Positions 29,798 through 38,879 of a stretch of 64,000 nt of DNA are shown piece after piece. Source of the stretch: Amphritea sp. (lineage in GTDB: Bacteria; Pseudomonadota; Gammaproteobacteria; Pseudomonadales; Balneatricaceae); assembly GCF_016744155.1 (NCBI RefSeq), contig NZ_JADGEW010000003.1, forward strand, positions 112,421 through 176,420, in the 5' to 3' direction. Position numbers and translations under genes: made by a program. Within the stretch, counting starts at the first letter, position 1. The number at the start of each line of letters is the position of its first letter. A model generated the notes under the pieces. It was not told where the DNA came from. It worked only from the letters and a program-made list of their open reading frames with translations, and ran no database searches.

Positions 29798-30664
29798 ATG
29801 GATTGGGTAAATACGATAGTACAAGGGGTCCTATTGGGCGGCCTGTACGCAATGTTTGCAACCGGACTGTCGTTAATGTTCGGTATTATGCGCCTGGTTA
29901 ATATCGCCCATGGCGATTTTATTGTCCTGGCGTCCTATCTGGCGTTAGTGGTGGTTACCAGTCTTGGTTTGTCGCCGTTAATCAGCTTGGTAATCGTGGT
30001 GCCGCTAATGTTTGTGATTGGTTATGTGCTGCAGCGCTACCTACTTAACAAAACTCTGGGTGATGACATTCTGCCTCCTCTGCTAGTGACTTTTGGTATG
30101 TCAATTATTTTGCAGAACGTGTTGTTGGAAGTCTTCAGTGCAGATAGTCAGAAGCTCTCAGCCGGTGCTCTGGATATCGCCAGTATTACTGTCAGTGATC
30201 AGCTGAGTGTTGGCGTAATGCCGCTGATAGTCTTTATTAGTGGCGTGGCGATTGTGGGTGGTTTGCAGTTTCTGTTTTACAAAACTGAGCTGGGTCGCGC
30301 ATTTCGCGCAACATCAGATGACCAGGATACAGCGCGCCTGATGGGAGTGAATAATTCTCATATCTTTGCTCTGGCAATGGCAATTGCCATGGCGGTTGTT
30401 GCTATAGCCGGTGTATTCCTGGCGATGCGTACTAACTTTGACCCAACCGTGGGTCCTGCTCGTCTGCTGTATGGCTTTGAAGCGGTAATTATCGGTGGTC
30501 TGGGTAGTCTCTGGGGGACGCTTGCTGGTGGAATTATCCTTGGTGTTGCGCAGGCAGTGGGTGCTCAGATAGATCCGGGCTGGCAGATTATGACCGGTCA
30601 TATTGTGTTCCTGGTGATCTTGATTTTTCGTCCCCGAGGACTGTTTCCTAGGAGTGTGGACTAA
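29798..30664 (+). CDS. ABC transporter permease, LivH type
   Basis: 288-residue membrane permease with about eight helices. Starts GLYAMFATGLSLMFGIMRLVNIAHGDF and ends in GGLGSLWGTLAGGIILGV, the conserved permease loop. The last base of its stop is the first base of the next start. Confidence 0.93.
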   Translation: MDWVNTIVQGVLLGGLYAMFATGLSLMFGIMRLVNIAHGDFIVLASYLALVVVTSLGLSPLISLVIVVPLMFVIGYVLQRYLLNKTLGDDILPPLLVTFGMSIILQNVLLEVFSADSQKLSAGALDIASITVSDQLSVGVMPLIVFISGVAIVGGLQFLFYKTELGRAFRATSDDQDTARLMGVNNSHIFALAMAIAMAVVAIAGVFLAMRTNFDPTVGPARLLYGFEAVIIGGLGSLWGTLAGGIILGVAQAVGAQIDPGWQIMTGHIVFLVILIFRPRGLFPRSVD

Positions 30665-31698
30665 TGAATACGCAAATGAAGACAGAGCAATTTTCAGTGG
30701 TACGAAATACCACTACTAGCAGGGGTGCGGCTGTTGTAACAGCGATGATACTGATCGCTCTGATCTCTGTTCCATTCTGGGCAGGGCGTGCAGATCTGCG
30801 GATGATCATTGAATTCGCCTATTACCTGTCGTTGGCACAGATGTGGAACCTGCTGGCAGGTTATGCCGGTCTGGTTTCTATCGGCCAGCAGGCCTTCGTT
30901 GGACTGGGCGGTTATATGCTGTTTGTGCTGGCGATCTATTTTAATGTACCGCCGATAATGGCTGTTTTTCTATCGGGCCTTATTGTCGCACTGTTTGCCA
31001 TTCCCACCGCTCTGACCGTATTTCGGTTACGTGGAGCCTATTTTGCAATTGGCACATGGGTTGTAGCTGAAGTGTATCGGTTGGGCTTTGCTCAGGTGAC
31101 AACGCTGGGTGGTGGTTCGGGTCAGAGTTTACCGGCAAGCATCGTGCGCGAGATTGGTAGTGGTCGTTCTGAACGGGAGATGATTATCTACTTTACGGCA
31201 CTGTTTATTGCGGTGGCATCGATTGGACTGGTGTATTGGTTACTACGTTCTAAGCACGGTTTATCACTCACAGCCATTCGTGATTCAGAAGCGGCTTCGG
31301 ATAGTCTTGGAGTAGATATCTTTAAGACTAAGCTGGCTGTTTATGTGATTTCTGCTGGTATTACAGGTGTTGTTGGCGCACTTATCTTCCTACAAAAATT
31401 ACGTATCTCCCCTGATGCTGCGTTTAACTTGCAGGACTGGACCGCGGCGGTAATCTTTATCGTGGTGATCGGCGGTATTGGCACTATTGAAGGTCCGATT
31501 ATCGGCACGTTAATCTACTTCATTCTGCGGGGTGTATTGGCCGATTATGGTTCTGTTTATATGATAGTTCTGGGTGTTGTTGCTGTCGTTATGATGCTTA
31601 AAGCGCCACAGGGTGTTTGGGGATTTCTATCGAAAAAGTACGATTTGCATCTATTTCCTGTTCATCGTCGTCTTAAAGCTAAAGATGAACTGGAGTAA
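30664..31698 (+). CDS. ABC transporter permease, LivM type
   Basis: 344-residue permease; YYLSLAQMWNLLAGYAGLVSIGQQAFVGLGGYM and the loop IGGIGTIEGPIIGTLIYFIL are typical LivM. Completes the five-gene HAAT importer. The thiolase gene starts 6 bp after the stop, so the import genes sit inside the catabolic operon. Confidence 0.92.
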   Translation: MNTQMKTEQFSVVRNTTTSRGAAVVTAMILIALISVPFWAGRADLRMIIEFAYYLSLAQMWNLLAGYAGLVSIGQQAFVGLGGYMLFVLAIYFNVPPIMAVFLSGLIVALFAIPTALTVFRLRGAYFAIGTWVVAEVYRLGFAQVTTLGGGSGQSLPASIVREIGSGRSEREMIIYFTALFIAVASIGLVYWLLRSKHGLSLTAIRDSEAASDSLGVDIFKTKLAVYVISAGITGVVGALIFLQKLRISPDAAFNLQDWTAAVIFIVVIGGIGTIEGPIIGTLIYFILRGVLADYGSVYMIVLGVVAVVMMLKAPQGVWGFLSKKYDLHLFPVHRRLKAKDELE

Positions 31699-31704
31699 AT
31701 AAGT

Positions 31705-32913
31705 ATGCGTGAAGTCTATATCTGTGATGCTGTTCGAACACCGATAGGTCGATATGGTGGCGCGCTAGCTGGTATTAGAACTGATGATCTTGGTGCTATA
31801 CCTATTAGAGCGCTGATGCACCGTAATCCTGGAATAGATTGGGACGACGTAGATGAATTGATTTATGGCTGTGCGAATCAAGCAGGTGAGGATAATCGTA
31901 ACGTTGGTCGTATGGCACTGCTATTGGCGGGCCTTCCTGTCAGTGTACCAGCAACGACAGTTAATCGTTTGTGTGGCTCTGGCATGGATGCAGTGGGCAT
32001 TGGAGCAAGGGCGATTAAATCAGACGAAGCTGATTTAGTTATTGCTGGAGGAGTGGAGTCGATGTCGCGGGCTCCATTCGTTATGGGAAAATCTGAACAA
32101 GCCTATAGTCGCGAACCTAAGGGTCTTTATGACACTACGATTGGGTGGCGTTTTATCAATAAAAAAATGGCATCTGAATACGGTGTGGATTCAATGCCGG
32201 AAACGGCTGAAAATGTAGCAGAGCAATTCAGTATCAGCCGGCAAGATCAGGATAGATTTGCGTTAATGAGTCAGCAGAAAAACGCTGCCGCTCAAGCGCG
32301 TGGGTTTTATAAGAATGAAATTGTACCGGTACATATTGCGCAGCGTAAAGCTGATCCTATTACGTTTGATAGGGATGAGCATCCGCGGCCAGATGCTACC
32401 TTGGAACAACTGACCCGCCTTCGCGCCCCATTTCGTGAAGGGGGATAGGTAACGGCGGGAAATGCCTCAGGTGTTAACGATGGAGCTTGTGCGCTGATTC
32501 TGGCTTCTAAAGAGGCGGTTAATAAATACAACTTAAATCCGAAGGCCAAGGTTATCTCTATGGCTACTATCGGCGTAGAACCAAGAATCATGGGGTTTGG
32601 CCCTGCGCCGGCAATAAAAAAATTGCTAAAACGTACTCAGATGACTTTGGAGCAAATTGATCTGATTGAATTGAATGAAGCTTTTGCTTCTCAATCATTA
32701 GCAACTTTGAGGGATTTGGGAATTGCCGATGATGATCCCCGGGTTAATCCCAATGGTGGCGCGATCGCTCTTGGCCATCCGTTGGGCATGAGTGGCGCCA
32801 GGCTTATAACAACAGCCATTAATCAGCTGGAATCTTCCGGTGGAAAATTTGCAATCTGCGCTATGTGTATTGGTGTGGGCCAAGGCATTGCCACTTTAAT
32901 TGAGAGAGTATAA
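31705..32913 (+). pseudogene. pcaF: 3-oxoadipyl-CoA thiolase, interrupted by an in-frame TAG
   Basis: A 402-codon frame clearly reads as PcaF/thiolase II but has TAG at codon 248 (32446-32448). Residues 1-247 contain the nucleophile region RLCGSGMDA; after the stop the same frame goes on VTAGNASGVNDGA, then the catalytic histidine [16 protein letters not shown] and CAMCIGVGQG. The usual wording here is GGTVTAGN, so a threonine codon seems replaced. No frame change occurs. Neither part has a full active site. It may be a real nonsense mutation, a suppressed stop or a sequencing error; a thiolase would otherwise split 3-oxoadipyl-CoA to succinyl-CoA and acetyl-CoA. Confidence 0.88.
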
Positions 32914-32936
32914 AACAACTTTCAGGAGTAAGACTG

Positions 32937-33794
32937 ATGAGTATTACTGAGCAAAACTTAACAGATATTGTTGTATCCACTTTGAACTCCGATGACCCGC
33001 GACTCAATCAGGTGATGGAGAGTCTGATTCGTCACTTACATGGCTTTATTCGTGAGGTTGAGCCCAGTGATGAGGAGTGGATGGCAGGTATTCAGTACCT
33101 CACAGAAGTTGGGCAGATGTGTAACGATGTCCGTCAGGAATATATTCTGCTATCAGACACTCTCGGCGTTACCGTACTGAAAGACAGCCTTAATAATAAA
33201 AAGCCTGAAGGTGCAACCGAGGTCTCAGTGCTGGGCCCATTTTATCGCGAAGGGGCTGAGGTGATGCCATTGGGCGCTAGTATCTCTCGCGGAGAGAATG
33301 ATGGTCAGCCTTGTGTTGTTCGTGGTCGAGTAACAACCCCGGATGGGACGCCTATTGCAGGAGCTGTCATGGATGCCTGGCAGGCGGCCAGTACAGGGTT
33401 CTACGAACAGCAGGATGAAAACCAACCAGAGATGAATTTGCGTGGTCGGTTTAAGACTGATGAAAACGGTTACTACCATTTTAAAACAGTTAAACCTAAA
33501 AACTACCCGATACCAGGTGATGGGCCTGTTGGAAAAATGCTGGACGCGGTTGGTCGACATAACTACAGACCTGCTCATATCCATTTCATCGTCTCAGCAG
33601 AAGGTTATGAGCTAGTGATTACTCAGTTCTTTGATGCTACGGATGAATATGTAACCAGCGATGCCGTGTTTGGTGTAAAAGAATCGCTGCTGGTGGACTT
33701 CCAGGAAGTCACCGATCCTGCGCAGGCTGCTGAACTTAATCTGCCTGTTGGTGGTTGGTTAGTGGAATTTAACTTTGGCCTTAATCCGGAATAA
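32937..33794 (+). CDS. Hydroxyquinol 1,2-dioxygenase (intradiol)
   Basis: 285-residue intradiol dioxygenase. N-terminal helical dimer domain, then VLGPFYREGAEVMPLG with the first iron tyrosine, a beta-sandwich with GxxxxGAVMDAWQA, and NYRPAHIHFIV with the second tyrosine and two histidines as Fe(III) ligands. Length and wording fit the hydroxyquinol/chlorocatechol branch. Product is maleylacetate, which feeds the reductase encoded upstream. A catechol substrate cannot be fully excluded. Confidence 0.9.
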   Translation: MSITEQNLTDIVVSTLNSDDPRLNQVMESLIRHLHGFIREVEPSDEEWMAGIQYLTEVGQMCNDVRQEYILLSDTLGVTVLKDSLNNKKPEGATEVSVLGPFYREGAEVMPLGASISRGENDGQPCVVRGRVTTPDGTPIAGAVMDAWQAASTGFYEQQDENQPEMNLRGRFKTDENGYYHFKTVKPKNYPIPGDGPVGKMLDAVGRHNYRPAHIHFIVSAEGYELVITQFFDATDEYVTSDAVFGVKESLLVDFQEVTDPAQAAELNLPVGGWLVEFNFGLNPE

Positions 33795-33798
33795 AGCG

Positions 33799-34095
33799 AT
33801 GTATTTTGTAGTTTTTGCAACGGATAAACCGGGTATGGCACAAGCCAGAGCCGAAGCCCGGCCAACACACCGGGAATATCTTCGCCAGCATGACCATCCG
33901 GTTCGTGTACGGGTGGGTGGGCCAACATTCAATGCCAGTGCCGAGCAGATGAACGGCACTATGCTGGTTATTGAAGCGGATGAGATCAAGCAGGTTCATG
34001 AGTATCTTAAAGACGATCCTTATCAAGCAGCTGGTATATTTGAATCGATAGAGGTGCGTCCCTGGTCATGGGGCTTAGGATTGCCGGAGGAGTGA
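33799..34095 (+). CDS. YCII-family protein
   Basis: 98 residues from ATG 33799, 4 bp after the dioxygenase stop (the TTG frame start at 33775 overlaps it needlessly). YCII ferredoxin-like dimer family; conserved RPTHREYL histidine and later Asp-containing strand visible. YCII proteins occur in many aromatic operons; some may be lyases or isomerases. Role here unknown. Confidence 0.82.
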   Translation: MYFVVFATDKPGMAQARAEARPTHREYLRQHDHPVRVRVGGPTFNASAEQMNGTMLVIEADEIKQVHEYLKDDPYQAAGIFESIEVRPWSWGLGLPEE

Positions 34096-34098
34096 TTT

Positions 34099-34476
34099 AT
34101 GAAAACATGGCATCTTGAGCGTAATGCACCTGAGACTGGAACCCGGCTTTGTCGTGTCGATGAGGTGTCGGAAGATGAGGTCGTTGAATTTAAGTTCGGT
34201 GACAATATCAAGACCTTGTTTCGAATGTTTGTTTATAACGATCAGGGCCAGTTACGGGCGTATATGAATGTTTGCCCGCATTTCAATGTGCCTCTTAATG
34301 TCAGTCCCGGTGAAATGTTCACCTCTGATCGTGCCCAGTTCATGTGCTCGATACACTATGCCAAGTTTAACCTGGACGATGGTCACTGTACTGATGGCCC
34401 CTGCGAGGGGCTCGGATTGGAGGTAATACCACTGGATATTATCAACAATGAAGTGTTTGTCGGGAATGTGGCATAA
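34099..34476 (+). CDS. Rieske [2Fe-2S] ferredoxin-type protein
   Basis: 125 residues. Rieske ligands CPHF … CSIHYAKF (C-x-H and C-x2-H) with a 24-residue insert between, followed by DGHCTDGPCEGLGLE. Last gene of the hydroquinone operon, 3 bp after the YCII gene. No oxygenase large subunit is nearby, so it is unlikely to serve a ring-hydroxylating system in this window; it could keep the Fe(II) of the hydroquinone dioxygenase reduced. That role is inference. Confidence 0.88.
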   Translation: MKTWHLERNAPETGTRLCRVDEVSEDEVVEFKFGDNIKTLFRMFVYNDQGQLRAYMNVCPHFNVPLNVSPGEMFTSDRAQFMCSIHYAKFNLDDGHCTDGPCEGLGLEVIPLDIINNEVFVGNVA

Positions 34477-34629
34477 GTAGGTTTTTAACCCGTTTCTGGT
34501 TTGGTCTGAACCAGTGATAGTCAGCTGCTGAAAATATCAGATCTTTACCCAAACCGAGCCAGATACCCAGGCTTTAGGTTTTTAGCCGGCTCATCCCGAA
34601 TGATTTGCCGGCATTTTTTTGAGGTGGTT

Positions 34630-35055
34630 ATGATCAATGTCCAACAGCTTAGCCAATTGAACACAGGATGCCTGCCGGGACTGATTGGTTTAGACATACT
34701 TTCGGCCACGCCTGATCAGTTAATTAGCGAGCTTGTTATAAGAGAAGAACTGCTTGCGCCTAATGGTTATCTACATGCGGCGACAGTCATCGCCTTGGCA
34801 GATACAACTTGCGGTTATGGCACTCGGCTACACTTGCAATCAGGGCAGGGCTTTACCACGCTGGAGCTAAAGTCCAATTTTTTGGGGACTGCCAGAGAAG
34901 GCGTTATCCGTTGTATCGCAACGCCGCGTCACCTAGGGCGAAGTAGCCAAGTTTGGGAGGCGGAAGTAGAGGATATTCAAGGCAAAACACTGGCGTTGTT
35001 CCGTTGCACTCAGATGATCCTTAATGTTTCAAAAAAGGTAAGAGCCGATGACTGA
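34630..35055 (+). CDS. Hotdog-fold thioesterase, PaaI/menI-like
   Basis: 141 residues from ATG 34630, chosen because GAGGTG lies 3-8 bp before it (an earlier in-frame ATG at 34600 has none). GYLHAATVIALADTTCGYGT and TLELKSNFLGTAREGVIRCIATPRHLGRSSQVWEAEV are the hotdog active-site region and strand pattern of the PaaI/ComA type. Hydrolyses an acyl- or aryl-CoA. Overlaps the next gene by 8 bp; separate from the hydroquinone operon by about 150 bp. Confidence 0.85.
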   Translation: MINVQQLSQLNTGCLPGLIGLDILSATPDQLISELVIREELLAPNGYLHAATVIALADTTCGYGTRLHLQSGQGFTTLELKSNFLGTAREGVIRCIATPRHLGRSSQVWEAEVEDIQGKTLALFRCTQMILNVSKKVRADD

Positions 35056-35785
35056 AGGATGGGAGTTCTGGAGTATTGCGGTGATCGGGGTTCTGATAAC
35101 GGGTATTTCAAAATCAGGCTTTGCCGGGGGGATAGGTGTTATCACGGTACCACTGATGGCTCTGCAGATTGGGCCACTCCGTGCTGCGGCATTAATGCTG
35201 CCGCTACTGATTATTATGGATATTCTCAGTGTTCGAGCCTGGTGGGGTAAGCAGGTTAAAGCTTTGTTATGGTTGTTGCTGCCACCGGCGGCAGTAGGTA
35301 TTGGCATTGGATATCTGCTGTTCGATTATTTGAATGATCAAATCTTGCGCATGATACTGGGCTGGATGTCGATCTTATTCGGCCTGTGGGGATTATTGAA
35401 GGGGATGAAACTGGGACGATTCACTTCTCCATGGGTTGGCCGGGTTTGTGGTGGTGTCGCTGGATTCACTAGCTTTTTAGCTCATGCTGGAGGGCCTCCA
35501 CTTAACTTCTATCTGATCCCACAGCAGCTACCTAGGGAGAAGTTTCTCGCCACTGCGGTTCTGTTTTTGGCATCGATTAACCTGATGAAATTAGTGCCCT
35601 ATATAGCACTGGGGCAAATTAATAGTGATAACCTGGTGATTGGAATAGTACTAGCTCCAATTGCCTGGCTGGGGGTAAAGCTGGGGCTAAAGATCCAACA
35701 TCTGCTTAGCGATGTACTGTTTTATCGCATTATCCTGGTTCTGCTTATGTTGGTCGGTATAAAACTGATCACCGATGCCATCTAA
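35048..35785 (+). CDS. TSUP-family (TauE/SafE) membrane transporter
   Basis: 245 residues, about eight helices. The repeated motif GISKSGFAGGIGVITVPLMAL and, in the second half, AHAGGPPLNFYLIPQQL are characteristic of the sulfite/organosulfonate exporter family. Translationally coupled to the thioesterase. Substrate cannot be read; sulfite, sulfoacetate or an organic acid are possible. Confidence 0.88.
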   Translation: MTEGWEFWSIAVIGVLITGISKSGFAGGIGVITVPLMALQIGPLRAAALMLPLLIIMDILSVRAWWGKQVKALLWLLLPPAAVGIGIGYLLFDYLNDQILRMILGWMSILFGLWGLLKGMKLGRFTSPWVGRVCGGVAGFTSFLAHAGGPPLNFYLIPQQLPREKFLATAVLFLASINLMKLVPYIALGQINSDNLVIGIVLAPIAWLGVKLGLKIQHLLSDVLFYRIILVLLMLVGIKLITDAI

Positions 35786-35888
35786 ACAATACCTCTAAAG
35801 GGCAAGAAAGAAAAAACACCCAGCCTGCGGGGGGAAATGAGCAAGCCGGATACATAAAGTATGAAAGTAAGTTTAATCAGTTAGCTGC

Positions 35889-36488
35889 TTAGGCACTTAG
35901 TTTTTGTGCCAGAGTTGCTACGTGATTTCCTTGGAAACGGGCCATTTCGAGTTCTTTCTCTGATGGACTACGAGAACCATCGGCCCCCGCAATGGTTCCA
36001 GCTCCTAAGGGGGAGCCTCCTTTTACTTCGGAAATATCAGTCAGTTCTCCGCAGCTGTATGGCAGGCCAACAACCACCATTCCATGGTGGAACAGGGTGG
36101 TATGGAATGACTGAATTGTTGTCTCATTACCCCCGCCGGTACCTGTACTGGTAAAGACGCTGCCAACCTTGCCAATCAACGCGCCGTTCATCCACAGTCC
36201 ACCGGTTTGATCGAGGAAGTTACGCATCTGGCTGGCCATGTTGCCAAAGTGGGTTGGTGTTCCAAAGATAATGGCGTCGTAATCTGCTAGTTCATTAGGG
36301 GTAGCAATAGGAGCGGTCTGCTCTAGTTTTATACCAGCATTTTTAGCTGCATCTTCAGGCATTAATTCCGGCACGCGTTTGATAGTGACTTCAACACCTT
36401 CGACGGATGCTGCGCCTTGTGCGATGCTCGCTGCGAGCGTTTCAATGTGGCCATAAGATGAATAATACAGAACTAGAACCTTGCTCAT
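35889..36488 (-). CDS. wrbA: NAD(P)H:quinone oxidoreductase WrbA
   Basis: 199 residues from [14 protein letters not shown] (start chosen with AGGAGA upstream; the longer frame to 36542 adds a non-WrbA leader). Flavodoxin fold with FMN loop [30 protein letters not shown] and the C-terminal [20 protein letters not shown] signature. Two-electron reduction of quinones to hydroquinones avoids semiquinone radicals, which suits a neighbour of a hydroquinone pathway. Third gene of a DoxX-pirin-WrbA set. Confidence 0.93.
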   Translation of the reverse strand: MSKVLVLYYSSYGHIETLAASIAQGAASVEGVEVTIKRVPELMPEDAAKNAGIKLEQTAPIATPNELADYDAIIFGTPTHFGNMASQMRNFLDQTGGLWMNGALIGKVGSVFTSTGTGGGNETTIQSFHTTLFHHGMVVVGLPYSCGELTDISEVKGGSPLGAGTIAGADGSRSPSEKELEMARFQGNHVATLAQKLSA

Positions 36489-36607
36489 TGCAGGTCTCCT
36501 TTTATCTTTGTTAAAAAGTGCGTTGATAAATCGAGTAAACATTAGGTTTATCTCTTGTTGAATGCTTTAACTTTGCTTCAGCGGTTTGTTTTGAGTGTGC
36601 TGCTTTA

Positions 36608-37294
36608 TCAGGGGAGCTCAAACAACAGAGCCTCAACCTTGTTAGGTTCAGTAAAACTCAGTATTTCTTCCTTTTTTATGGTCGCCCCATCACCTGACTG
36701 CACAGTGGTGCCGTTAACCTTAATCGACCCCCTGGCAATATGTAGATAGTAAGTTCGCCCCTTAACCGTGGTAAAACTACTGTCTTTATCAGACTGACTG
36801 AGTTTATAAATTCGTGTGCTTTGACGAATTGACAGAGAACCTTTTTGGCCATCAGGCGATACAATCAACGTGATTCCCTGACTATCACCGAAATTATTTT
36901 GCTGGTAGCTGGGCTTAGCACCCAGCTGATTTGGTTGAATCCAGATCTGTAAAAAGTTCAGGTGTTGGCTTTTTGACGGGTTGTATTCACTGTGCCTGAT
37001 GCCGGTTCCTGCGCTCATCACCTGAACGTCACCCGCCTTGAGGATGGAATGAAAACCCATAGTATCTTTGTGTTCGATACTACCTTCCAGGATATAACTG
37101 ATAATTTCCATGTCCCGGTGAGGGTGGGTGCCAAAACCGGTGCCCGGGCTGACCCAGTCATCGTTAATCACCAGAAGTTCTGAAACTCCCATATAACGGG
37201 GGTCATAATAGTTAGCGAAGGAGAAACTATGTTTAGTTTCAAGCCAGTTGTATTTGGCGTATCCGCGTTCTTTACCCGGGCGTAATGTGATCAT
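36608..37294 (-). CDS. Pirin-family cupin protein
   Basis: 228 residues with the pirin signature: HSFSFANYYDPRYMG, then GFGTHPHRDMEIISYILEG with metal-binding histidines, and GDVQVMSAGTGIRHSE. Bacterial pirins include quercetinases and stress proteins. It is 43 bp after the DoxX gene and before wrbA. Confidence 0.93.
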   Translation of the reverse strand: MITLRPGKERGYAKYNWLETKHSFSFANYYDPRYMGVSELLVINDDWVSPGTGFGTHPHRDMEIISYILEGSIEHKDTMGFHSILKAGDVQVMSAGTGIRHSEYNPSKSQHLNFLQIWIQPNQLGAKPSYQQNNFGDSQGITLIVSPDGQKGSLSIRQSTRIYKLSQSDKDSSFTTVKGRTYYLHIARGSIKVNGTTVQSGDGATIKKEEILSFTEPNKVEALLFELP

Positions 37295-37337
37295 GTGGTT
37301 TCTCTTAACGGCAGTGGAAGGCCTGATGAAATCAAGC

Positions 37338-37784
37338 TTATTCCGATAAGGTGCTCATGCGACGGTCGATCGATATTGCACCGGCACCATTGAAGGCTAG
37401 GGCAACAGAGATACTGAAGAGTGCCAGGCCAAACTCGTAGCCGTTGTTGCTCATAAACAGGCCGTTGCTTATATGTACGCTAAAAATCGCTACCAACATT
37501 GTGAAGGCCAGTACTACGGCAGCAGGTCGGGTCAGCAGACCAAGTAACAGGGCGATACCGCCGAAGAATTCAGCACTGCCTGCGCCAAGTGCCAATAGGT
37601 AACCAGGCTCAAGGCCGATAGAAGCCATCCACTGACCTGTGCCTTCCAGGCCGTAGCCTCCGAAAGCACCGAATAGTTTCTGAGCGCCGTGGGCCGCAAA
37701 AATAATGCCGGTAGGGATTCTAAGAGCCAGCCCGGTCAGGCTGCTGTTGGTAGAAAGAAGACGATTTAAAAGGTTACTGTTCAT
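37338..37784 (-). CDS. DoxX-family membrane protein
   Basis: 148 residues, four helices. LRIPTGIIFAAHGAQKLFGAFGGYGL and AEFFGGIALLLGLLTRPAA are typical of the DoxX/YphA group. Often found with pirin and quinone reductases. Its start is 110 bp from the divergent LysR gene with a LysR-type inverted repeat between. Confidence 0.88.
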   Translation of the reverse strand: MNSNLLNRLLSTNSSLTGLALRIPTGIIFAAHGAQKLFGAFGGYGLEGTGQWMASIGLEPGYLLALGAGSAEFFGGIALLLGLLTRPAAVVLAFTMLVAIFSVHISNGLFMSNNGYEFGLALFSISVALAFNGAGAISIDRRMSTLSE

Positions 37785-37863
37785 GGGTTATTTCCTATAT
37801 ATTCAGTATTATTGATTTATGCAATTACTATAAATTAATAGAATTTATAAAAATAACGGGGAA

Positions 37864-37884
37864 TTTTGATTTAATTGATCAAAA
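37864..37884. promoter_or_regulatory. Inverted repeat between DoxX and LysR genes
   Basis: TTTTGAT-N7-ATCAAAA, a 7-bp inverted repeat in an AT-rich 110-bp divergent region, ending 10 bp before the LysR start codon. It fits a LysR-type operator. Confidence 0.55.
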
Positions 37885-37894
37885 TATTTGAACT

Positions 37895-38812
37895 ATGTAC
37901 TCACCGATCACTATAGATGCGCTCCGGACACTGGATGCGATTGACCGACGCCGTAGTTTTGCCGCTGCTGCCGAAGAGTTATACCGGGTTCCTTCCGCTA
38001 TCTCTTATACCATCAGTAAGCTGGAAGAAGACTTGGGGGTAGAGCTGTTTGATCGTTCCAGGCGTAAGGCTGAACTGACAGCAGTAGGCCGACTGATACT
38101 GGAACAAGGGCGACAGATTTTGGTGGCGACCGAGGAGTTGACCGCGCTTGCAAAACAGACCGATGAAGGGTGGGAAACCGAGTTGCGGATCTGTATTGAT
38201 AGTCTTATTAACTGTGAGCCTGTATATGATTTGATTGAACAGTTTCAGAAGCTTCAACCTCGTACAGAATTGCGTTTGACGGAGGAGGTGTTGGGCGGCA
38301 GTTGGGACGCTCTTAATTCCGAGCAGTGTGATCTGGTGATTGGCGCGGAAGGCGATCCACCGTCGCAGGGGTTTGGTATTCATCTGCTTGGGCAGGTGGA
38401 GTTTGTGTTTGCTGTTTCGGCTAGTCATCCATTAACCGATATGCAGCAACCGATCTCGTTACAAGCGATTCAGGATTATCCGACAGTGGTGGTAACAGAT
38501 AGCTCCCGTTATCTTCCGGTCCGCTCTACTGGACTACTTGATGGTCGAAGTCGTATTGCGGTCTCTTCGATAGAACACAAAATTGCTGCTCAAATACGAG
38601 GCCTGGGGGTTGGCTACCTTCCTAAATTCAGGATTAAAAAAGAGTTAGAAGAGGGCAAGTTGAAGCAACTAATGTTGGCGGAAACTCGTTCCCCCAGATC
38701 GATATCCATTGCCTGGCGAAATACGAGTAAAGGCAAGGGAGTGCAATGGTTTGTCAGTCAGCTTCGGCAGATGGTATTTGATCAGGATTCTGGATTACAG
38801 CGACCTAAATAA
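37895..38812 (+). CDS. LysR-family transcriptional regulator
   Basis: 305 residues. N-terminal helix-turn-helix (LRTLDAIDRRRSFAAAAEELYRVPSAISYTISKLEEDLGVELFDRS) and substrate-binding domain. Divergent from DoxX-pirin-wrbA, which it most likely controls. The VPSAISYTISKLEE wording groups it with the LysR type that governs quinone-stress genes, but the inducer is unknown. Confidence 0.9.
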   Translation: MYSPITIDALRTLDAIDRRRSFAAAAEELYRVPSAISYTISKLEEDLGVELFDRSRRKAELTAVGRLILEQGRQILVATEELTALAKQTDEGWETELRICIDSLINCEPVYDLIEQFQKLQPRTELRLTEEVLGGSWDALNSEQCDLVIGAEGDPPSQGFGIHLLGQVEFVFAVSASHPLTDMQQPISLQAIQDYPTVVVTDSSRYLPVRSTGLLDGRSRIAVSSIEHKIAAQIRGLGVGYLPKFRIKKELEEGKLKQLMLAETRSPRSISIAWRNTSKGKGVQWFVSQLRQMVFDQDSGLQRPK

Positions 38813-38817
38813 AAAGA

Positions 38818-38840
38818 ACGGGCCATAGGCCCGTATAAAA
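38818..38840. terminator. Terminator between LysR and BKACE genes
   Basis: ACGGGCC-ATA-GGCCCGT followed by ATAAAAA on the plus strand and with TTCTTTTT on the minus side; it fits best as the end of the minus-strand BKACE gene. Confidence 0.65.
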
Positions 38841-38879
38841 AGCTGAGGAGATCAGCAAGACAGTGATAAGACAATTGAA

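Noticed and set aside
31705..32913. Two separate genes (247-codon thiolase and a 117-codon protein)
   Set aside because: Both parts are in the same frame and read as one continuous thiolase across the TAG; neither alone has a complete active site.
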